Positions 1-6,535 of a stretch of DNA of 10,041 bases are shown here, piece by piece. The stretch covers positions 1 to 10,041 of the forward strand of contig RQSC01000520.1 of the NCBI GenBank assembly GCA_013416795.1. The letters run 5' to 3'. The position numbers and the translations under genes were made by a program. The notes beneath the pieces were generated by a model. The model had not been told where the DNA came from. It saw only the letters and a program-made list of their open reading frames with translations, and searched no databases. This DNA comes from Prasinococcaceae sp. CCMP 1430 (taxonomy: Eukaryota > Prasinodermophyta > Palmophyllophyceae > Prasinococcales > Prasinococcaceae). The number at the start of each line of letters is the position of its first letter. Position 1 is the stretch's first letter.

Positions 1-630
1 TCGCGGCTGGGAGCGCGCTCGCGCGCTCGCTCGCGTGCGCGCGCGCCCGTTCGCGCGTGGGGTGGAGGGGCGCGCGAGAGAGTGCTGGCTGGTGCGCGAG
101 TTGAGCGCCGGTGCGCGCGCGCCCACCTGAAGCAGAAAAGATGGGCTCGGCGAAAAATGGGGGCAACGACGCGCGCGCGCGCGCGTGCGGGAGGCCCGGG
201 GGGAAGGGGAGGGGGCGGGAGGTTTCTGGGGTGTGCGCGCGCGGCGCCCGGCAGGGCTTCGGGTGAGGGTGCCGCAGTGCCCTGCCCGCGCGGCGCGCAG
301 GAAGGCCCGCGGCAGGGTCGGGGGCGCGCCTTTCGAACTCTGGGTCGCGCGTGTCTCGGCGTGCACCAAAGTTCCTCGCCTCATGTTTTGGTGGAGTTTG
401 GCGTGGATGCGTGGCGCGGTGCCCGCGAGCGGAGCACGCGGCAGCCGGTGGGCTGCTGTCGCTTGCCCCGCTTCGTCATCTTGCTCGTGCTCGGTCGAGT
501 CGTTTCAGACGCACGAAAAGACCGCCACGCTTTGAACGCAGCGCCCCAAGGAGCGCCGGCTGACGAACGGCGCGCGCGCCCATCCTCCTTGCCTCGCCGC
601 GCTCGCCCGCGCAGCCTCCCGCCTGCCGCC
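1..630 (+). promoter_or_regulatory. Upstream region of CFAP20 (promoter and 5' leader, boundaries not resolved)
   Basis: This stretch holds no recognisable gene. It is extremely GC-rich, with alternating CG tracts around 27-60 and 169-189, and a G-rich purine stretch around 195-230. Upstream ATGs lie at 141, 157, 382 and 406. The frame of CFAP20 happens to stay open from 82, but the translated stretch is arginine/alanine/glycine-rich and resembles no family. I infer that the promoter and a short 5' leader lie here, with transcription probably starting downstream of those ATGs. No TATA box is visible, and the exact start cannot be read from sequence. Confidence 0.4.
169..189. repeat. Alternating purine-pyrimidine (CG)n tract
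   Basis: Twenty-one consecutive bases alternate purine and pyrimidine, almost all CG steps. Such tracts are classical Z-DNA-forming sequence under negative supercoiling. It lies about 440 bp upstream of the CFAP20 start. The rest of the region is also CG-rich, so it may be only compositional. Confidence 0.5.
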
Positions 631-1209
631 ATGTTCAAGAACACGTTCCAGAGCGGCTTCCTGTCGATCCTGTACTCGATCGGCTCGAAGCCGCTCGCCA
701 TCTGGGAGAAGAAGGTGCGCAACGGCCACATCAAGCGCGTGACCGACAAGGACATCCAGTCGCTCGTGCTCGAGATCGTTGGTGCGAATGTCACCACCAA
801 CTTCATGACGTGCCCCGCGGAGCCGACGCAGACGCTCGGCATCAAGCTGCCGTTCCTGGTGATGATCATCAAGAACCTCAAGAAGTACTTCACCTTCGAG
901 GTGCAGGTGCTCGACGACAAGAACGTCCGCCGCAGGTTCCGCGCGTCCAACTACCAGTCGACCACGCGCGTGAAGCCCTTCATCTGCACGATGCCCATGC
1001 GCCTCGACGAGGGCTGGAACCAGATCCAGTTCAACCTTAGCGACTTCACGCGCCGCGCATACGGCACCAACTACATCGAGACGCTGCGCGTGCAGATCCA
1101 CGCCAACTGCCGCATCCGCCGCATCTACTTCTCGGACAGGCTCTACTCCGAGGAGGAGCTGCCGCCTGAGTTCAAGCTCTTCCTGCCCATCCAGAAGGGC
1201 AGCGAGTAA
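631..1209 (+). CDS. CFAP20: CFAP20 / BUG22 cilia- and flagella-associated protein, complete
   Basis: The gene encodes a 192-residue protein, one residue shorter than my recollection of human CFAP20, and alignable to it end to end without gaps. Seen directly: the N-terminus [20 protein letters not shown], the core [20 protein letters not shown], the stretch [20 protein letters not shown], and [20 protein letters not shown] near the end. The family is an inner-junction protein that links A- and B-tubules of axonemal doublets and affects tubulin modification and ciliary motility; a nuclear role has also been described. The ATG at 631 sits in a near-perfect Kozak context (gccgccATG) and gives the family length; an in-frame extension upstream is low-complexity. 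There is no intron. The divergence from animal orthologues is concentrated at about residues 50-65 and at the C-terminus. Its presence implies that the organism makes, or recently made, cilia. Confidence 0.97.
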   Translation: MFKNTFQSGFLSILYSIGSKPLAIWEKKVRNGHIKRVTDKDIQSLVLEIVGANVTTNFMTCPAEPTQTLGIKLPFLVMIIKNLKKYFTFEVQVLDDKNVRRRFRASNYQSTTRVKPFICTMPMRLDEGWNQIQFNLSDFTRRAYGTNYIETLRVQIHANCRIRRIYFSDRLYSEEELPPEFKLFLPIQKGSE

Positions 1210-1211
1210 GC

Positions 1212-1231
1212 GCGCGGCCACGCGGCCGCGC
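1212..1231 (+). other. GC stem-loop just after the CFAP20 stop codon
   Basis: A perfect 8-bp inverted repeat (gcgcggcc at 1212-1219 and ggccgcgc at 1224-1231) encloses a 4-nt loop three bases after the TAA. In the transcript it would be a very stable 3' UTR hairpin. In DNA this GC-rich such a stem can arise by chance, so a function is only possible. Confidence 0.35.
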
Positions 1232-1314
1232 TCACACATACGCATCCATACGCATCAATCCTACCTACGAATTAGCTGGAATAGCACATGGCATGCGAGT
1301 CCTCTCGGAGGGCG

Positions 1315-1339
1315 GCTCTGCTACTCTAGGCAGCAGAGC
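1315..1339 (+). other. 8-bp hairpin downstream of CFAP20
   Basis: The perfect inverted repeat gctctgct (1315-1322) and agcagagc (1332-1339) flanks a 9-nt loop about 105 bp after the CFAP20 stop. It could be a 3' UTR or transcript-end structure. It is not part of a tRNA or other RNA gene I recognise. Confidence 0.3.
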
Positions 1340-1903
1340 GGGCCAACGTGAGCCCGCGCTCTGAGACACGGACGAAAGACGCTGCGCGCTTCAGCAACAC
1401 GCTCACTCTTTGTAAACGACAACTTCAGACGACCGACCTCCCTGCGCGGCCCGCTCTGGCTGCCTGCGCGCGGCCCTCGGCAGCCACCATCAGCGACGGC
1501 GCCCCCCGCGGCAAGCGCCGTCGCGCGCCAGAGCGAGCGAGCGAGCGCGCTGGCGAACGCCGCCACAGCAACAGCGGCGCCGCTCCATCTGAAAAAATCC
1601 AAAATCAAATCCGCCCCGCATGTCCCGCAGCCGTGCAATGTAATCCTAATGAGGCAGACCACGAGGCGGGGGAACACGGATGTTGATGACGAGCCGAAAA
1701 AACAGCTGCGGCCGTGATTGAGTCATGCACCCGAAAGTTCCTTTCAACGAGAGTCGATCAAATCTCGCAGGCGTGCATCGGTCTCACAGTCAGCGGTGGG
1801 TCGCGGCGCGGATAACGCGCTGGGATCGATGGCACTCACGCCACGTTGCTGCTGTTGCCAGCAGCGCGGGTAACCCCCCTAAACCCCAAATGGCATTTCG
1901 CAC

Positions 1904-2224
1904 GTGATGTCCGCATATTTTGAACTCGTTTTATTTGAGGGGGAGTTCGCATGCGCGTGGTCATTCCGTGTTTTTGTTTTCCCCCCAGCTGCAGCGCGCG
2001 CGTTCCTCACCCGACACCAGGGGGGGGGGAGGGGAGCGGGGGAGCGAGAGGCGCGGCGCCGCGCCACAGGGGTGGCCCGCGTACCACCCCACCCCACCCG
2101 TCGCCCCCTCCGTCCCCCCCTCCCCCTCCTCCTCTGGTGGCAGCGGTGCGCCGCCGCCGGGGCTGATGCCGCCGTGCGACGCGAGCGCGGCCAGGCACCG
2201 CCGGCCGCCTCGGCAGCAGCGGCG
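1904..2224 (+). promoter_or_regulatory. XDH 5' leader/proximal promoter with T-rich, G-rich and C-rich tracts
   Basis: A T-rich island (about 1916-1980) stands out from the GC-rich surroundings and ends in tgttttccccccag (1974-1987), a strong-looking 3' splice acceptor or core-promoter pyrimidine tract. It is followed by a G-rich tract (2020-2042) and a C-rich tract (about 2084-2136). The XDH frame is open through here, but the 107-residue extension is Arg/Pro/Ala-rich and does not resemble any XDH. I therefore treat the region as non-coding leader. Upstream ATGs at 1907, 1951 and 2166 argue that transcription starts late in this interval, or that part of it is spliced out. Confidence 0.4.
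2020..2042 (+). other. G-rich tract with G-quadruplex potential in the XDH leader
   Basis: A run of ten G, then A, four G, AGC and five G provides four or more G-runs within 23 bases, which satisfies the usual quadruplex pattern. If transcribed, the quadruplex would form in the XDH 5' UTR RNA. About 40 bases later lies a C-rich stretch able to pair partly with it, giving an alternative hairpin. Function is inferred only. Confidence 0.4.
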
Positions 2225-5200
2225 ATGCGCGGCGCGCTCGGCGCGCGGGGCACGCTGTCGCAGGCCGCGCCGATGTGCTACGTCAACGGCCGGCGGCATG
2301 CGCTGCCGCACGGCGCTGGTGACGTCACGCTGCTCGAGTTCCTGCGCGAGAGGCGGCTCACGGGGACGAAGCTCGGCTGCGGCGAGGGCGGCTGCGGCGC
2401 TTGCACGGTGATGGTGTCGTCGTGGGACGGCGCGGCCGGCAAGCCACGGCACCGCGCAGTGAATGCGTGCCTCGCGCCACTGTACAGCGTCGAGGGCTGC
2501 CACGTGGTGACGGTGGAGGGCATCGGCAACCGCAATGCGGGGCTGCATCCGCTGCAGGCGCGGCTCGCGGCCGCGCACGGCTCGCAGTGCGGCTTCTGCA
2601 CGCCTGGCTTCGTGATGAGCGCGTATGCGCTCATGCGCGAGAACGCGGCACCGCAAGATGCCGACGTGGAGCGCGCGCTTGCGGGCAACCTGTGCCGCTG
2701 CACGGGCTACCGCCCCATCATGCGCGCATTCACCGAGCTGGCCAGGGAGGCACGCGAGGGAAAGGCCTCGGCCAAGGAGGTCTCGCCTGCGGGGGGCGTC
2801 TGCCCGTCGACGGGCAAGCCGTGCGGCTGCGGGGCGAAGAGTACCGCGAGTGCGGACGTCGCGGACGAGGGTGCCGCTGCCGCGAGGCAGGAGGAGGGGC
2901 TCGTGACGCCAGCCGAGCCCATCTTCCCGCCCGAGCTGCGCCGTCGCGTCGCAGTGCCGCTCTACCTTCCGGGCGAGCGCGCCACGTGGCACCGCCCGCA
3001 CGAGCTTCAGGCGCTGCTCGAGCTCGTGCGCGCGCATCCAAAGGCGCGGATCGTCGGTGGCAACACCGAGGTCGGCGTCGAGGCGCGCTTCAAAGGCGTC
3101 GAGGACGCGGTGTTGATTGCCCCAACGCACGTGCCAGAGCTCACCAAGCTCGAGGAGACCCCTAATGGCCTCCGCGTCGGCGGCGCGGTCACCCTTACCG
3201 ACCTCGAAATGCTCTGCCATGAGATCGCTGCCGAGCGTCCCGCGGCGTGCGCAGCCGCCAAAGCCGTCGCGTCGCAGCTCGAGTGGTTTGCAGGCGCGCA
3301 GATCCGCAACGTGGCGACCATCGCGGGCAACATCTGCACAGCGTCGCCCATCTCCGACCTCAACCCAATTCTCATTGCGTGCGGTGCCACGTTCACTCTC
3401 GCCAAGAGCGACGGCAAGGGCGCGGCCACGACGCGCGAAGTTGCCGCCGCGGACTTCTTCGTCGGCTACAGGAAGACGCTCTTGGAGGAGAGCGAGGTAC
3501 TTCTGGCGGTCACGCTGCCGCGGTCGGCGGCGGAGGGCGTTGGGGGTGCGCTCGACATCGTGCACGACTTCAAGCAGTCGCACCGCCGCGAGGACGACAT
3601 CGCCATCGTAACTGCCGGCGTGCGCGTGCTCATCGTGCCCCGCGCAGATGGCGCCTACCTAGTCAAAGAGGCGGGCGTCGGCATGGGCGGCGTCGCGCCC
3701 CGCACAATCCGCTGTGCGGCCGTCGAGGCGGCTCTTGTGGGCAGGGTTTGGGGCGAAGGTGCGCTCGACGCGGCGCTCAAGGCCGTGCGCCGGGACGTCT
3801 CGCTTCCGGAGAATGTCCCTGGCGGCATGCCCGAGTACCGCATGTCGCTGTCTTCGGCAGTCATCTTCAAGTTCTATGCCAAGGTGAGCCTGGAGCTGCC
3901 TGAGTCTTCCGTGGTCGATTTTGGCGGCCGTGCGCGCGCAGAGCTGCAGTCGGCCGCAGGCAGTGTCCCCCGGCAGGCGTGCACGGGCGAGCCCTCGTGG
4001 GCGCCGCCAATCGAGGGCACCCAGGAGGTCGGCCACGAGCGCGTGCACGTCGCCGCCGAGATGCAGGTGACCGGCGAGGCACAGTACGTCGACGACGTCC
4101 CGTACCCGGCGGGGTGCCTTTTCGCGTACCCCGTGCTCTCCGAGCGCCCGCACGCGAAGCTGCTGGCCGTGGACCCCACCAAGGCGCTGGCAATTGAGGG
4201 CGTCGAAGGGTACTTTGGGGCGGACGATGTGCCCGGCAACAACGCGATTGGGCCCGTCGTGCAGGACGAGCAGTGCTTTGTGGCCGTGGGGACGGCGGTG
4301 CCGTGCGTGGGCGCCGTGATCGGACTCGTTGTGGCGGAGAGCGAGGCCGCCGCGCGTCGCGGGGCGCGCGCGGTGGAGGTGCAGTATGAGGAACTCAGGC
4401 CCGTCCTGACCATCGAGGATGCCATCGCCGCGGGCTCGTACCTAGCAGGCACGGGAGAGAAACCGCACACGCTCGTCAAGGGCAATCCTGAAGGTGTCAT
4501 TGCCGCGGTCGAATGCGGCGAGGGGCCGGCCGGTGCCAAAGTTGTGCGCGGTGAGATAAAGATCGGTGGGCAGGAGCACTTCTACCTCGAACCGATGAGC
4601 ACGGTTGTGATCCCGGGAGAGGGGGGCGAGATGGTGATCCTCCAGTCGACGCAGTGCCCCAACAAGAGCCAGCGTATGGTCGCCGGTGTCCTGGGCTGTG
4701 ACGCCAACCGCATCGTGTGCCGCACCAAACGCATGGGGGGTGGCTTCGGTGGGAAGGAGACACGCGCCGCCTTCCTCTGTGCGGCAGCCGCCGTGCCCGC
4801 GCGCCACCTCGGGCGTAGTGTGCGCCTCGTGCTGGACCGCGACGTCGATATGAAGACTACTGGCACGCGCCACCCGTTCATGGGCCGCTACGCCGTCGCG
4901 CACGATGCCGAGGGCAAGGTTCTCGCCGCCGACGTGCAGCTTTGGTCCAACGGCGGCTATTCGTGCGACCTGAGCATCCCGATCATTGATCGCGCGGCCT
5001 TCCACTCGGACAACTGCTACGGCGTTGAGAACTTTCGTGTGCGCGCGACCGCCTGCAAGACCAACCTGCCGACCAACACGGCCTTCCGTGGCTTCGGTGG
5101 ACCGCAGGGACTTATTGTAGCTGAGACATGGATCGCGCACGTGGCCGTGTCGGCAGGCCTCGCCGAGGAAGTCGTGCGCGAGCGAAACATTTATACGGCG

Positions 5201-6367
5201 GGATCTGCGACGCCGTTCGGGCAGGAGCTGCCGGCGGACGAATGGAACGTGCCCGCCATTTGGTCGCAGCTCAAGGACCGAGCTGCCTTCGCGGCGCGCC
5301 AGGCCGAGGTGGATACCTTCAACGCTGCCAATCGCTGGCGCAAGCGCGGCCTCGCGATGGTGCCCACCAAGTTCGGCATCTCTTTCACGACCAAGTTCAT
5401 GAACCAAGGCGCTTCGCTCGTGCACGTGTACACCGACGGCACGGTGTTGGTGACGCACGGCGGCACGGAGATGGGACAGGGCCTGCACACGAAGGTGTGC
5501 CAGGTGGCTGCCGAGTCGCTGGGCGTGCCTCTGTCCGCGGTGCACGTGGCGGACACCACCACCGACAAGATCCCAAACGCTTCGCCCACCGCGGCCAGTG
5601 CGTCGAGCGACCTGTACGGCATGGCCACCAAGCTCGCGTGCGACGAGCTCATGAAGCGCCTTGCGCCGTACCGCACAGACGAGGGGCGCGACTGGCTTGC
5701 GAGTGCGGCGATGTCGGCGCACCTCGACCGCGTTGATCTCAGCGAGCACGGCTTCTACGCCACGCCTGACATCAGTGGGTGGGACTGGGACAACCCCTCG
5801 CCAAAGGGCCGTCCCTTCAACTACTTCACGCAGGGCGCGGCGGTCGCCGAGGTTGAGCTGGACTGCCTCACGGGCGACGCCGCCGTCAGGCGCGCGGACG
5901 TGCTCATGGACCTCGGGCGTTCCATCAACCCGGCCATCGACGTGGGGCAGATCGAGGGCGCCTTCGTGCAGGGCCTTGGCTGGTGCATGCTCGAGGAGCT
6001 GAAGTGGGGCGACTCGGCGCACGCGTGGGGCAGGCCGGGGCACCTCATCAGCGTGGGGCCGGGCGCGTACAAGATCCCCGCCGCGAGCGACGCCCCTGCT
6101 GACTTCCGCGTGCACCTGCTGCAGGGGGTCGAGAACCCGCGCGCGGTGCACTCGTCGAAGGCAGTCGGTGAGCCGCCCTTCTTCCTCGCGGCGAGCGCAT
6201 GGTGCGCGTTGCGGCAAGCGGCGGCCGCCGCGCGCTCTGACGCGGGCCACTCGGGTTTCTTCCGCCTCGACGCGCCCGCGACGCCCGAGCGTGTCCGCAT
6301 GGTATGCGCCGATGCGATCACCGCGGACGTGGCGGGCCCGCACTTTGTCGCCAGGCTCAGCTGCTAG
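2225..6367 (+). CDS. XDH: Xanthine dehydrogenase (molybdenum hydroxylase), complete, single exon
   Basis: The protein has 1380 residues and oxidises hypoxanthine and xanthine to urate in the cytosol with NAD+ as usual acceptor. Domains in order: plant-type [2Fe-2S] (C52, C57, C60, C82); second [2Fe-2S] (C122, C125, C157, C159); a linker with CPSTGKPCGC; the FAD domain with GGNTEVG near 278-284 and AGNICTASPISDLNP; the FAD C-terminal subdomain around 450-560 (RREDDIAIVTAG); then the molybdopterin domains from about 616 (TGEAQYVDD). Active-site residues equivalent to bovine Gln767, Glu802, Arg880, Phe914, Phe1009 and Glu1261 are Q810, E845, R923, F957, F1054 and E1316. Keeping both the Glu802 and Arg880 equivalents separates XDH from aldehyde oxidase. 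The start at 2225 has G at -3; M17 (2273) is the alternative, with a poorer context. The C-terminus is not an obvious peroxisomal signal. No introns interrupt the 4.1 kb. Confidence 0.96.
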   Translation: MRGALGARGTLSQAAPMCYVNGRRHALPHGAGDVTLLEFLRERRLTGTKLGCGEGGCGACTVMVSSWDGAAGKPRHRAVNACLAPLYSVEGCHVVTVEGIGNRNAGLHPLQARLAAAHGSQCGFCTPGFVMSAYALMRENAAPQDADVERALAGNLCRCTGYRPIMRAFTELAREAREGKASAKEVSPAGGVCPSTGKPCGCGAKSTASADVADEGAAAARQEEGLVTPAEPIFPPELRRRVAVPLYLPGERATWHRPHELQALLELVRAHPKARIVGGNTEVGVEARFKGVEDAVLIAPTHVPELTKLEETPNGLRVGGAVTLTDLEMLCHEIAAERPAACAAAKAVASQLEWFAGAQIRNVATIAGNICTASPISDLNPILIACGATFTLAKSDGKGAATTREVAAADFFVGYRKTLLEESEVLLAVTLPRSAAEGVGGALDIVHDFKQSHRREDDIAIVTAGVRVLIVPRADGAYLVKEAGVGMGGVAPRTIRCAAVEAALVGRVWGEGALDAALKAVRRDVSLPENVPGGMPEYRMSLSSAVIFKFYAKVSLELPESSVVDFGGRARAELQSAAGSVPRQACTGEPSWAPPIEGTQEVGHERVHVAAEMQVTGEAQYVDDVPYPAGCLFAYPVLSERPHAKLLAVDPTKALAIEGVEGYFGADDVPGNNAIGPVVQDEQCFVAVGTAVPCVGAVIGLVVAESEAAARRGARAVEVQYEELRPVLTIEDAIAAGSYLAGTGEKPHTLVKGNPEGVIAAVECGEGPAGAKVVRGEIKIGGQEHFYLEPMSTVVIPGEGGEMVILQSTQCPNKSQRMVAGVLGCDANRIVCRTKRMGGGFGGKETRAAFLCAAAAVPARHLGRSVRLVLDRDVDMKTTGTRHPFMGRYAVAHDAEGKVLAADVQLWSNGGYSCDLSIPIIDRAAFHSDNCYGVENFRVRATACKTNLPTNTAFRGFGGPQGLIVAETWIAHVAVSAGLAEEVVRERNIYTAGSATPFGQELPADEWNVPAIWSQLKDRAAFAARQAEVDTFNAANRWRKRGLAMVPTKFGISFTTKFMNQGASLVHVYTDGTVLVTHGGTEMGQGLHTKVCQVAAESLGVPLSAVHVADTTTDKIPNASPTAASASSDLYGMATKLACDELMKRLAPYRTDEGRDWLASAAMSAHLDRVDLSEHGFYATPDISGWDWDNPSPKGRPFNYFTQGAAVAEVELDCLTGDAAVRRADVLMDLGRSINPAIDVGQIEGAFVQGLGWCMLEELKWGDSAHAWGRPGHLISVGPGAYKIPAASDAPADFRVHLLQGVENPRAVHSSKAVGEPPFFLAASAWCALRQAAAAARSDAGHSGFFRLDAPATPERVRMVCADAITADVAGPHFVARLSC

Positions 6368-6535
6368 GACGTCGCACAAGGGCGCGCGGTGGCGGCCGGG
6401 TCACGTGCACTGTATTTGTAGCTATTTTGATTAATATTCGATTCTGTCTGAAGAGGTCTTTCTTGCGAATGGTGTGTTTGTGCGTTGGCGAGCACCGCCC
6501 GCCCGCAGCAAGCCGTGCGCAGGTGTGGCTTCCGC
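6368..6535. terminator. Convergent 3' region shared by XDH and the CMAS-NANS gene
   Basis: Only 168 bp separate the two stop codons of these tail-to-tail genes. The middle (about 6411-6480) is the most AT-rich part of the neighbourhood, with ttgattaatattcg and, on the plus strand, a GT-rich stretch ggtgtgtttgtgcg near 6470-6483 that resembles a downstream cleavage element. On the minus strand the same DNA reads A-rich. No AATAAA is present on either strand. I infer that both cleavage/polyadenylation sites lie here and that the two transcripts probably overlap. Confidence 0.4.

Larger units (their letters stand above)
1210..1903. other. Intergenic region between CFAP20 and XDH
   Basis: I see no gene here. 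It should contain the 3' UTR and end of CFAP20 and the promoter of XDH. Open frames on both strands (1348-1686 plus, 1321-1677 minus) are composed of low-complexity residues and match nothing I recognise. Local features are a short repeated acgcatc motif around 1239-1257, a hairpin at 1315-1339, an A-rich island near 1591-1612, a TGAGTCA box at about 1719-1725 and a CACGTG box at 1901-1906. The last two match bZIP/bHLH binding consensuses but are too short to be evidence alone. No AATAAA signal follows CFAP20. Confidence 0.45.

Noticed and set aside
320-350. Possible tRNA T-arm (agttcgaaa on the minus strand)
   Set aside because: The TTCGA core is present but the flanking bases do not form the required stem, and no A-box or acceptor stem could be found nearby.
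82-630. In-frame N-terminal extension of CFAP20
   Set aside because: It is Arg/Ala/Gly-rich low complexity and unlike any CFAP20. The ATG at 631 has an ideal Kozak context and gives the conserved family length.
1321-1686. Overlapping intergenic open frames of 112 and 118 codons on opposite strands
   Set aside because: Neither has recognisable motifs, and both are rich in Arg/Ala as expected for random GC-rich DNA.
1904-2224. In-frame 107-residue extension of XDH
   Set aside because: It opens with a GTG, is compositionally biased, and the family N-terminus begins just after 2225 with the ferredoxin-like domain.
4442-6379. 645-codon minus-strand frame opposite XDH (and a 540-codon one at 1961-3583)
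   Set aside because: Both are GC-driven shadows of XDH, Arg/His/Ala-rich and without recognisable motifs.
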